DNA of 55,025 nt from Spirochaetales bacterium (GTDB lineage Bacteria > Spirochaetota > Spirochaetia > DSM-2461), in the NCBI GenBank assembly GCA_016936555.1, contig JAFGXR010000116.1, positions 1 to 55,025 on the forward strand, in the 5' to 3' direction. Of this stretch, positions 22,424 to 30,688 are shown piece by piece; the first letter of the stretch is position 1, and the number at the start of each line of letters is the position of its first letter. Both the position numbers and the translations under genes were made by a program. The notes below the pieces were generated by a model that saw only the letters and a list, made by a program, of their open reading frames with translations, had not been told where the DNA came from and made no database searches.

Positions 22424-25225
22424 TTATTCTGCCGGGTAGAGTATGATTTCCATCAGATTTTTCCCGGAGAGGTATTTTTCAGAGACTTCGGTCAAATCTT
22501 CAGCGGTTAAAGAGCCGTACATTTCCTTTTTATTGATTATGGTCTCTTTGTCATAACCGTGGTACCAGACATTTTCCATCTGGGAAAGCCACCAGCTGTT
22601 TTTCCGGAGCGATTCGCTGTAGGTAACAAGCTGGGCTTCCATCACATCATGTACGATCTTACTGTCCACTTCGCCTCTGATTATCTTACTGATTTCTCCT
22701 TTCACCATCTCTTTCAGCTCTTCCGTTCTTTCGGGATCGCAGCTGAATGTGAAGCGGAAGCTGTAGTCTTCAACGGGATAACGGGCCGGTGTGAACCGGA
22801 TGCCGATACCATATACGCCGCTCGCCTCTTCTCTGACAACCCGCGTGAGCTGTGTCTGAAGATAGGATTCGAGCGACATGGCTTTGTACAGTTCCTCACG
22901 GCTCCAGGCGAAGTCGCCGGTGTAGATCAGGGAAACCATGCTGACCGGCTCTATTCCCGATGCGAGTGACTCTTTTATAACCCCCTCGGCATAGCGTATA
23001 TTTCTATCGATCCAGGTTTCCTCTCTTTCCTCCACCGGGAGGCCCCCTATGTAGGTGGAAATGAGAGGTTCAATTTTTTCCAGTGAAAAATTACCTGTAA
23101 AGAAGAAGGTGAAATCGCTGAAATCGGAAAATCTGTCTTTATAGAAAGCCAAAACCTTTTCCTGATTGACTTCAGAAAGTCTTTCCGCACGGAGGGGGCG
23201 TGTGCGGAAATGGTCCGATGCCATTGTCGAAGTTATCAGATCGGAATACTGCTGCCTCGGATCGGAGTCCCTGTTGGCCAGAGAATCGGCGACCCGCCCC
23301 AGAAAGGGGTCCCAGGTACTGGCATCATAGCGGGGTTCAGTCGCGGTCAGATACAGGAGCTGGAACATGGTCTGAAGATCGGCAGGACGGGCGGAACCGC
23401 TTAAGCCCTCTTTCAAATCGCTGAAATAAGGCGATACGCCGGCCTGTTTCCCCGCCATCTGTTTTTCCAGATCAACCGCTGTAAAATCTCCTAAACCGTT
23501 AATCGAAGGAATGGATGAAGCGAACAGGGCTGAAAGGTAATCCTCATCATCGGCCAGTGAAGTTCCGCCGGAGCTGTAGGATGTGAAAAGTATCTCATCC
23601 TTTTTAAAGTCTGTCGGCTTCAAAACAATTGTTATGCCGTTTTCCAGTGTCCACTGTGTAATCTCCGTTGTTTCGTAAAAAATTCTCTCTTTTACCGGAG
23701 AGCCAGCCGGTATGTCCTGCAACAGTTCGCGGCTGCTGAAATTATCTTCATAAGGTGCGATTTCACTGTTTCTCACCTTTGTGAAAATGCCGGACAAAGA
23801 CGATTCTCCGGGTAGCTCCAGCCCTTCTCTCTCCGGAGCTGTAACCATAACAACACGGTTTTCCCTGCTGAGAAGATGCTCGGCGAGAATTTCGATATCA
23901 TCCATTGTAATTTCCGGTAGATAGCGATTGTAGAAGTCCACTTCGCTTTCGATGCTTGGCAACGGGAGTCCGCTCATAAATGCCTGAACCATGTCTTCGG
24001 CGAAATACACCGACTCAAGATTATCCCGTTCGTTGTAATAACGCTCGATACGGCTTGCAAGCTCCTTTTTCGCCCTTTCCAGCTCTCCTTCGGAAAAGCC
24101 GTACCGTCTGGCCCTTTCGGCCTCACTGAGTACGGCGTAGAGGCCTTGTTCAAGTTTCCCATCGGCTGTCTGAGCCCCGATGGAGCTGAAGTCCGTCGCT
24201 TTGGCATAGGAAGTCGTATAGGCGAAACTCTGGATAAAAGGCGGGTTTTCACTTCGGGCCAATTCGTCAAGCCGGCTGTTCAGCATATTGAAAAAGAGCA
24301 TTTCAGCCGTTTTGCTCCGGTAATCCGAGGGAATCCGCATTCGCTCCTGTTTGTATTTCGTCAGGACTTCGATCATGGAAGATGTGGCTTCTGGGTCGCT
24401 TTCGATGGAGAAAAGAGTCTCCTTATGTCCGGGAACTGTCACTTCCTCTCTTTCTCTGGTGACCGGAGGATTGGAGTAGGGCGAGAACGTTTCTTTTATG
24501 ATTTTTTCAATTTTTCTGCCATCGAAATCTCCTACGGCGATGACCGCCATCATATCGGGGCGGTACCAGTCGCTGTAGAAACGGGTAAGGCTCTCGTGGG
24601 AACAGCCCGTGATGACTTCAGTCAGACCTATGGGCAGCCTTTCACCGTATTTGGAATCCTTGAACAGTACGGGAAAGGCTTTATCCAGCATTCTGGCTCT
24701 GGCACCGCGGCCCAGTCTCCACTCTTCGAGAATAACGCCCCTCTCCTTTTCAATCTCCGCCGGGTCTAAAGTGAGATGAAAAGCCCACTGATTCAGGACA
24801 TCGAGGCCCGTCAGCAGCTGCTCCTCCAGGTCGGTGCGGACCTGCAGTTTGTAAACCGTTTCGTCGAATGATGTGTGGGCATTGATATCGGGGCCGAACT
24901 CGAGCCCGAGAGACTGCAGATAGGCGATCAGGTCGTTTTTCGAGTATTTGTCCGTTCCGTTAAAGGCCATGTGCTCCACAAAGTGGGCGAGGCCCCGCTG
25001 GTCTTCGTCCTCCAGGACCGACCCGGCTTTTACAGCCAGTCTCAGAATGGCTCTGTCTTCGGGGTAATCGTTTTCAAGAATATAATAACTCAATCCGTTA
25101 TCGAGAACGCCTTTGATAATGTCGGGATCATCGGGAATTATCTCTTCTGATGAACCTCTCGCCTGCAGGTATGAGGCGGGCAGTATAAACAGAAAGGCCA
25201 GTAATATGAGTATGTGTTTTTTCAT
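22424..25225 (-). CDS. exported M16 family zinc peptidase (PqqL-like)
   Basis: 933 residues. The N-terminal signal peptide (KKHILILLAFLFILPASYLQA, about 1-22) is followed by RGSSEE, so it acts in the periplasm or at the envelope. The zinc motif is HFVEH within RGLAHFVEHMAFNGT (about residue 75), and the distal Glu is in EKERGVILEEWRLG (about 155). Two tandem M16 units follow (REEASGVYGIGIRFTPARYP is the C-terminal hallmark). It resembles E. coli PqqL-type proteases. The start at 25225 has GGAG 8 bp upstream. It is a distant relative of the peptidase at 17395, which lacks an export signal. Confidence 0.9.
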   Translation of the reverse strand: MKKHILILLAFLFILPASYLQARGSSEEIIPDDPDIIKGVLDNGLSYYILENDYPEDRAILRLAVKAGSVLEDEDQRGLAHFVEHMAFNGTDKYSKNDLIAYLQSLGLEFGPDINAHTSFDETVYKLQVRTDLEEQLLTGLDVLNQWAFHLTLDPAEIEKERGVILEEWRLGRGARARMLDKAFPVLFKDSKYGERLPIGLTEVITGCSHESLTRFYSDWYRPDMMAVIAVGDFDGRKIEKIIKETFSPYSNPPVTREREEVTVPGHKETLFSIESDPEATSSMIEVLTKYKQERMRIPSDYRSKTAEMLFFNMLNSRLDELARSENPPFIQSFAYTTSYAKATDFSSIGAQTADGKLEQGLYAVLSEAERARRYGFSEGELERAKKELASRIERYYNERDNLESVYFAEDMVQAFMSGLPLPSIESEVDFYNRYLPEITMDDIEILAEHLLSRENRVVMVTAPEREGLELPGESSLSGIFTKVRNSEIAPYEDNFSSRELLQDIPAGSPVKERIFYETTEITQWTLENGITIVLKPTDFKKDEILFTSYSSGGTSLADDEDYLSALFASSIPSINGLGDFTAVDLEKQMAGKQAGVSPYFSDLKEGLSGSARPADLQTMFQLLYLTATEPRYDASTWDPFLGRVADSLANRDSDPRQQYSDLITSTMASDHFRTRPLRAERLSEVNQEKVLAFYKDRFSDFSDFTFFFTGNFSLEKIEPLISTYIGGLPVEEREETWIDRNIRYAEGVIKESLASGIEPVSMVSLIYTGDFAWSREELYKAMSLESYLQTQLTRVVREEASGVYGIGIRFTPARYPVEDYSFRFTFSCDPERTEELKEMVKGEISKIIRGEVDSKIVHDVMEAQLVTYSESLRKNSWWLSQMENVWYHGYDKETIINKKEMYGSLTAEDLTEVSEKYLSGKNLMEIILYPAE

Positions 25226-25269
25226 CGGGGATCTCCTTTGCAACATATATGAATATAATACAGTTTTAT

Positions 25270-25301
25270 AAAAAAAAGGAGGCTGTCACCGGGACAGCCT
25301 C
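25270..25301 (-). terminator. Rho-independent terminator after ilvC
   Basis: 9-bp perfect stem (GAGGCTGTC and complement), 5-nt loop, and a run of seven T when read on the minus strand; separates ilvC from the peptidase gene. Confidence 0.88.
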
Positions 25302-25320
25302 GAAAAGGAGGAGTTTTTAT

Positions 25321-26787
25321 TTAGATAATGGCTTTCATGGCTGTCATATAGGATCGGAGAGTTTTCCCGATCTTTTCGACGCCGTGATTCTGTATGCTTT
25401 CGTTGACTTTTATCAGTTCCACGTTGTCCACCGAGGCATCTTCGGGAGAATAGGCTTTCCCGATGACATCGGTTTTAATTCCCTTCATAAAATCCGTCAG
25501 CATGGGGATGGCCTGGTTGGCGAAGAGGTAGCAGCCGTATTCGGCTGTGTCGGAAATAACCTTGTTCATTTCGTAAAGTTTCTTCCGGCTGATCAGGTTG
25601 GCGATAAGGGGAACTTCGTGAAGCGATTCGTAATAAGCCGATTCGTCCTTGATGCCCGAATCGGTCATGGCTTCGAAGGCCAGCTCGACGCCGCATTTGA
25701 TCATGGCGATCATAAGAACGCCGTTGTCGAAGTACTCCTGCTCCTTTATCTCCATGGAACCGGCTGCCTGCTTTTCAAAAGCCGTTTCTCCGGTTTCCTC
25801 TCTCCAAGTCAGGAGATTCTTGTCATCGTTCGCCCAGTCCTCCATCATCACTCTGGAAAACTCGCCGCTGATGATATCATCCATATGTTTATAGTAGAGC
25901 GGTCTGAGGATCTCTTTCAGTTCTTCGGCCAGTTCGTTGGCTCTGATTTTAGCGGGATTGGAGAGCCGGTTCATCATATTGGTGATTCCGCCGTGTTTGA
26001 GGGCTTCCGTAACGGTTTCCCATCCGTACTGGATCAGTTTGGCCGCATAGCCGGTATCTATTCCCTCATCGGCCATTTTGTCAAAACAGAGGAGAGATCC
26101 CGCCTGGAGCATTCCGCAGAGGATGGTCTGCTCTCCCATCAGATCTGACTTGACTTCGGCCGTGAAGGAGGACTGAAGCACGCCGGCTCGGTCTCCTCCT
26201 GTAGCCGAGGCATAGGCTTTGGCCATTTCCAGACCTTCGCCGCGCGGGTCATTTTCCGGGTGTACGGCGATCAGGGTCGGAACGCCGAAGCCTCTCTTGT
26301 ACTCTTCCCGGACTTCCGAACCGGGAGATTTGGGGGCTACCATAATAACAGTAATATCGTCGCGGACCTGCATTCCCTCTTCGACGATATTAAAACCGTG
26401 AGAGTAGGCAAGCGCCGAGTTTTTTTTCATCAAGGGCATAACCGCACCGACAACGGCGCTGTGCTGTTTATCGGGAGTCAGGTTCAGGACGAGATCCGCC
26501 CCGGGGATGAGCTCATCATATGTGCCGACGGTAAAGCCGTTTTCCGTGGCGTTTTTCCAGGACTGTCTCTTTTCCTTTATAGCCCCTTCCCTCAGCGCAT
26601 AGGAAATATCCAGTCCGCTGTCCCGCATGTTAAGGCCCTGGTTCAGTCCCTGGGCTCCGCATCCGATTATAACGATTTTCTTTCCTTTGAGCATTTCCGC
26701 TCCGTTAAACTCGTCCCGACTCATAAACCGGCAGGTTCCGAGCTGGCTGATTTTTTCACGCAGTGAAAGGGTATTGAAGTAATTCAT
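25321..26787 (-). CDS. ilvC: ketol-acid reductoisomerase (class II, long form)
   Basis: 488 residues, the long enterobacterial/plant-type enzyme with a duplicated knotted domain. It converts acetolactate or acetohydroxybutyrate to the dihydroxy acid with NADPH in branched-chain amino acid synthesis. The Rossmann motif [13 protein letters not shown] is at about 38-50, and the phosphate-binding loop [14 protein letters not shown] supports NADPH use. Metal ligands fall in [11 protein letters not shown] and the repeated second domain ([27 protein letters not shown]). No other ilv gene is nearby and no T-box leader was seen upstream. ATG at 26787 has AGGA in front. Confidence 0.95.
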   Translation of the reverse strand: MNYFNTLSLREKISQLGTCRFMSRDEFNGAEMLKGKKIVIIGCGAQGLNQGLNMRDSGLDISYALREGAIKEKRQSWKNATENGFTVGTYDELIPGADLVLNLTPDKQHSAVVGAVMPLMKKNSALAYSHGFNIVEEGMQVRDDITVIMVAPKSPGSEVREEYKRGFGVPTLIAVHPENDPRGEGLEMAKAYASATGGDRAGVLQSSFTAEVKSDLMGEQTILCGMLQAGSLLCFDKMADEGIDTGYAAKLIQYGWETVTEALKHGGITNMMNRLSNPAKIRANELAEELKEILRPLYYKHMDDIISGEFSRVMMEDWANDDKNLLTWREETGETAFEKQAAGSMEIKEQEYFDNGVLMIAMIKCGVELAFEAMTDSGIKDESAYYESLHEVPLIANLISRKKLYEMNKVISDTAEYGCYLFANQAIPMLTDFMKGIKTDVIGKAYSPEDASVDNVELIKVNESIQNHGVEKIGKTLRSYMTAMKAII

Positions 26788-27141
26788 ATACAATCCTGTC
26801 TTATATTTACTGAATTTTCCGAAAACTAATCTGAAATATCATCAGGTTGTCGTTTTTTTGCTCCATTTTCTATCTTTTGAAAGAAACAAAGCCTGATTTT
26901 GTAAAAAATCCGTTTAAAAAAACATTCGGAATTGTAAAACATTATGATTTATTGAAAATAAATGGTCAACAATAGAGATTGGAAATTCTGAAATAATACT
27001 TAAATATCTTCACTCAGGCTTAAGTAGTGTAGCGAATACCCCGGAATGGAAAAGATAATTCATTGCTCAATAAGCTATTGTATAGTATCTTATTCTGGAC
27101 TGCAGAGCAGTACCGATCGGATAAACTGGGATTTGATAAAT
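26788..27141. other. AT-rich divergent intergenic region, no gene seen
   Basis: 354 bp between the divergent ilvC and HATPase genes. It is AT-rich and has no supportable ORF, no T-box or other riboswitch that I recognise, and only weak promoter matches (for example TTGCTC-17-TATCTT at 27063-27091, reading right). It presumably holds the promoters of both units. Confidence 0.5.
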
Positions 27142-27555
27142 ATGGACTTTCATTTTGATGTTTGCGGCGAAGATTACTCTATGGCCGGCAGTGCTTCGGG
27201 CCTGATTAAGAAGAAACTGAATCAGCTGGGTCTGCCCGCCCTGATAGTGCGGAAGACCGCAATTGTCATGTATGAGGCGGAAATCAATATGGTCATACAT
27301 GCCGGAGGGGGAGTCGTTGATGTTTCCATTACTCCGGAAGCCATTACCATCATTCTCAAAGATGAAGGACCCGGCATACCCGATATAGGCAAAGCCATGG
27401 AAGCCGGATATTCAACGGCTTCCGATAAAGCGAGAGAATTGGGCTTCGGCGCCGGAATGGGGCTGCCCAATATTCAGAAGAACTCCGACGGTTTGACAAT
27501 TGAAAGCGAAGTGGGCAAAGGCACAACCGTTACTATTGTTGTCAAACTGGCATAG
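27142..27555 (+). CDS. HATPase_c anti-sigma/serine-kinase-like protein (RsbW/RsbT type)
   Basis: About 137 residues comprising little more than a GHKL ATPase fold. The N box is YEAEINMVIHAGGG, the G1 box DEGPGIPDIG, and the G2 box LGFGAGMGLPNI; no histidine-phosphorylation domain is present. This is the build of RsbW/RsbT-type serine kinases. The gene lies 12 bp before a sensory-type [FeFe] hydrogenase, a pairing known from HydS loci in other anaerobes. A natural opponent would be the SpoIIE phosphatase at 11390 (inference). The start is uncertain: the ATG at 27142 fits the domain, while an in-frame ATG at 27046 would add 32 non-conserved residues. Confidence 0.82.
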   Translation: MDFHFDVCGEDYSMAGSASGLIKKKLNQLGLPALIVRKTAIVMYEAEINMVIHAGGGVVDVSITPEAITIILKDEGPGIPDIGKAMEAGYSTASDKARELGFGAGMGLPNIQKNSDGLTIESEVGKGTTVTIVVKLA

Positions 27556-27567
27556 CAGGATTTTAAT

Positions 27568-28851
27568 ATGTATAAGCAATCGGTTCAACTTATTGTTGAT
27601 AAATGCATTGGCTGTACGAATTGTATAAAGCGCTGTCCCACCGAAGCCATCAGGGTCCAGAACGGGAAGGCCCAGATCATATCGGACCGTTGCCTCGACT
27701 GCGGCGAATGTATCCGGGTCTGCCAGTCCAATGCAAAAATTGCCATCTCAGATCCTCTTTCCGTTATGGATGAATACGATTATAAGATCGCCATTCCGGC
27801 GCCCTCTCTCTACGGGATTGCCGACAGCCATATCAGTACGGACCGTATTCTGACAGGATTGAAGAATCTGGGGTTCGATGATGTATTCGAAGTCGCTGCG
27901 GCGGCTGAAATCATCACCAGACGGACAAACGAATTTCTGAATAAGAATGAAGGGCGCGGTCCCTTTATTTCCTCATCCTGTCCGGCCGTCGTCCGTCTTG
28001 TCCAGGTCCGCTTTCCTTCTCTGATTGATCAGATCATTCCATTCATTTCCCCTATGGAGCTGGCTGCTCAAATCGCCAGAAACCGGGCCGGTGATGACAA
28101 AGGCAAAGTCGGTGTCTTTTTCATCTCACCCTGCGCCGCCAAATACTCGGAAATCCGGGATCCTCACAGAAAAGAGAAATCGGCCGTCGATGCGGTTATC
28201 GGAATCAAGGATATCCAGGTCAGCCTGCAGCGCCTTATCGCCTCGGATATGGAGACAGAAATGCTGGCGACGGCTTCGGGTGTCGGTATCGGCTGGGGAC
28301 GGATTGACGGAGAAGCCCGTGCCCTGGCTACGGAGGGAGTTATCTCCGTCGACGGAATTTCCAATGTGATATCCCTGCTGGAGGAGCTGGAGAACGGAAA
28401 GATTGATCAGTTCCGCTTTATTGAGCTTATGGCCTGTCCCGGTGGATGTGTCGGCGGTCCGATGACTCTGGTGAATCCCTATGTGGCAAAATCGATTATA
28501 CTGGAGAGATGGGATAAAAAAGAGGGCATCGTCTGTGAAGAATGCGGTCCTATGAAAGATATCCGCTGGACCGAAGAGCTGGCCTCGTGCAATTTCATGA
28601 AGCTCGATGACGACTATGAAAAAGCCATGATGATGCTGCAGAAGCTCGAACTGATCGAGAAAAATCTCCCGGGCATCGATTGCGGTTCCTGCGGCGCTCC
28701 CACCTGTCATGCCTTTGCCGAAGACATTGTCCGGGGGAGAAATGAAATTACGAGCTGTATTTTCGTTCTGAGGAAAAAAATCAGGCAGCTGACTGATGAA
28801 ATGATAAAACTGGAAGACGCTCTTCCCTACAGGTTGGATAAGAATGAGTGA
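27568..28851 (+). CDS. putative sensory [FeFe] hydrogenase (group D-like)
   Basis: 427 residues. Two 4Fe-4S ferredoxin motifs (CIGCTNCIKRCP, CLDCGECIRVC) precede an H-cluster domain with loop 1 SSSCP (C138), loop 2 SPCAAKYSE (C189) and loop 3 MACPGGCVGGP (about 290-296). An additional 4Fe-4S motif DCGSCGAPTC lies near 371-380. In loop 1 the proton-relay Cys is Ser137, and loop 2 has Tyr after the conserved Lys, both unlike catalytic hydrogenases. There is no PAS domain, unlike the protein at 9645. With the HATPase upstream and a TrmB regulator overlapping downstream (8 bp) it is probably an H2 or redox sensor. Confidence 0.87.
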   Translation: MYKQSVQLIVDKCIGCTNCIKRCPTEAIRVQNGKAQIISDRCLDCGECIRVCQSNAKIAISDPLSVMDEYDYKIAIPAPSLYGIADSHISTDRILTGLKNLGFDDVFEVAAAAEIITRRTNEFLNKNEGRGPFISSSCPAVVRLVQVRFPSLIDQIIPFISPMELAAQIARNRAGDDKGKVGVFFISPCAAKYSEIRDPHRKEKSAVDAVIGIKDIQVSLQRLIASDMETEMLATASGVGIGWGRIDGEARALATEGVISVDGISNVISLLEELENGKIDQFRFIELMACPGGCVGGPMTLVNPYVAKSIILERWDKKEGIVCEECGPMKDIRWTEELASCNFMKLDDDYEKAMMMLQKLELIEKNLPGIDCGSCGAPTCHAFAEDIVRGRNEITSCIFVLRKKIRQLTDEMIKLEDALPYRLDKNE

Positions 28852-29650
28852 TAAGACTTTGGATGGCATACTGACGAATCTCAAGGATCTGGGGTTTACG
28901 GAATACGAGGGGAAAGTTTATATGTCTCTTATAAATGAACACCCCCTGAGCGCCTATAACGTATCGAAAAACTCCGGCGTTCCCCATTCCCGTGTTTACG
29001 ATATTACAAGAAGGCTCATCAAAAAAGGCTATGTTACGTCGAAGGGGACCAATCCCGAACTCTTTTCTCCCATTTCTCCCGAAGAGCTGATCTCCCGCCT
29101 GAGGCGGGACAATTCGAAGCTCACATCCGAGCTGAAACAGCAGCTCGATTCCATCAAATTCACGGCCGATTTCGACCCCGTCTGGAATCTTTCGGGCCGG
29201 ACCGAAGCCCTGGAGATGGCGGAACAGCTCATAGGTGAGGCCGAGCAGTATATTTTCGTCGGTCTCTGGGATAAGGAACTGGAATATCTCGAAAAGTCTT
29301 TTAAGAAGGCGGAGAAACGGGGAGTCCAGATCCATATCCTTCTCTATGGAGAAGGTAAACCGGACTTTGCCGACGTCTATTATCACAGCACGGAAAATCT
29401 CGAGGATATCAATGAAGTCGGGCGATCTCTCGATCTCGTCATTGACTCCACGGTGTGCATCACCGGAAGTCTGGGCGGAGTCGTCCCCTGTCAGGCGGTC
29501 TGGACCCGCAATAAAGGACTTATCAAATCGATCGAAGGCTTTATCATTCACGATTTCTACATCGCCGAAGTCAGCGATTATCTGGGCGATAAGGTCGATG
29601 AGATCTTCGGAAAGAACTTCGAAAAACTCCGGAAGAAGTACGGGCATTGA
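28844..29650 (+). CDS. TrmB family transcriptional regulator
   Basis: 268 residues. An N-terminal winged helix-turn-helix (GFTEYEGKVYMSLINEHPLSAYNVSKNSGVPHSRVYDITRRL, about 17-60) is followed by a PLD-like effector domain (from about 105) of the TrmB type, which in relatives binds sugars or other small ligands. The start lies inside the hydrogenase gene and its stop overlaps the transporter start, so this regulator is made together with an H2-sensor-like protein and a carboxylate carrier. It may regulate this operon; no operator is apparent. Confidence 0.85.
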   Translation: MSDKTLDGILTNLKDLGFTEYEGKVYMSLINEHPLSAYNVSKNSGVPHSRVYDITRRLIKKGYVTSKGTNPELFSPISPEELISRLRRDNSKLTSELKQQLDSIKFTADFDPVWNLSGRTEALEMAEQLIGEAEQYIFVGLWDKELEYLEKSFKKAEKRGVQIHILLYGEGKPDFADVYYHSTENLEDINEVGRSLDLVIDSTVCITGSLGGVVPCQAVWTRNKGLIKSIEGFIIHDFYIAEVSDYLGDKVDEIFGKNFEKLRKKYGH

Positions 29651-30591
29651 GCAGCTTTTTTTTCGCGGTCAATGCCGTATTGCCGGTTTTCCTTCTGATC
29701 CTGACCGGGATTGTTCTCAGAAAAGTCTCTCTCATTGATGAAAGATTCATAGGTGTCTCTTCAAAACTCGTTTTCAAGGTTGCCCTGCCGGCTTTGATCT
29801 TCAGCAAAATCAGCACTGTCGATTTTATGAAACTGCTGAACGGCGAGGAGATCCTGATTATATTTCTGGTCGTGACCGGCGGCTTTTTGCTTATATATTT
29901 TCTGTCCGGTTTTTTTCTCCGGGACGGAGCGGAAAGAGGCGCTTTCGTTCAGGGAGCTTTCCGGAGTAATATAGCCATTGTCGGCCTGGCCATCATCATC
30001 AATGTTTTCGGGGATTCCGGAGCGGCCCGGACTGCGATCGATCTGGTTCTTATATTTCCCCTCTATAATATTTATGCCGTGATGGCTCTTGTTATCCCTC
30101 TTCAGAAGGAAAATGCCGGGACAGTAAGAATGATTGTGAAAGCGATCGTGACGAATCCTCTTATTATCGCTGTTCTTGTCGCTCTTCCTTTTTCCCTTTT
30201 CTCCATTGATACGGGAAGAATCGTCGGGACTTTTACGGGGTATCTGTCTAACCTGACTCTTCCTCTCGCTCTTATCGGTGTCGGAGGTTCGCTGAATTTC
30301 TCTTCTTTCAGGGAGAAGTTACCCAAAGCGGCCGCCTCGGCTTTTATCAAACTAGTCCTGTATCCGGTTCTGGTTCTGGTGATCCTTATTGCCGCCGGCT
30401 TCAGGGGCGAGCCTCTGGGAGTCATTTTCATAATGCTCGGCTCCCCCTCGGCCGTTTCAAGTTATGTCATGGCAAAAGCCATGGGGAGCGACAGCGATCT
30501 GGCGGCAGGGATCATATTGATAACAACGCTTGGCTCCGTGGTTACATTGGGACTCGGGATTTTTCTCCTTAAATTATCGGGTCTTATTTGA
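29647..30591 (+). CDS. AEC family transporter (auxin efflux carrier / MleP-like)
   Basis: 314 residues with about ten membrane helices in two halves of five, the fold of the AEC family. Bacterial members such as MleP move malate, malonate or other organic acids. Typical are the N-terminal VLPVFLLILTGIVLRKVSLID and the mid-protein GAFRSNIAIVGLAI (an xNxx-type motif), and the C-terminal GSPSAVSSYVMAKAMGSD. The TTG start overlaps the TrmB stop (TTGA). Placement in the hydrogenase-sensor operon suggests organic-acid movement tied to H2 or redox state (inference). Confidence 0.87.
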   Translation: MSSFFFAVNAVLPVFLLILTGIVLRKVSLIDERFIGVSSKLVFKVALPALIFSKISTVDFMKLLNGEEILIIFLVVTGGFLLIYFLSGFFLRDGAERGAFVQGAFRSNIAIVGLAIIINVFGDSGAARTAIDLVLIFPLYNIYAVMALVIPLQKENAGTVRMIVKAIVTNPLIIAVLVALPFSLFSIDTGRIVGTFTGYLSNLTLPLALIGVGGSLNFSSFREKLPKAAASAFIKLVLYPVLVLVILIAAGFRGEPLGVIFIMLGSPSAVSSYVMAKAMGSDSDLAAGIILITTLGSVVTLGLGIFLLKLSGLI

Positions 30592-30688
30592 GGTCGTACT
30601 TCTCCATGAAAGCCTTTTTCCCGGAATCCTGGATAGTTTCCCCCTTTAGGTTTAAAATTACGGGTACTGAAATTAATGGGGAGTCTGA

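Noticed and set aside
26788-27141. T-box leader for ilvC
   Set aside because: No TGGNACCGCG-like antiterminator sequence or terminator hairpin was seen in the ilvC upstream region.
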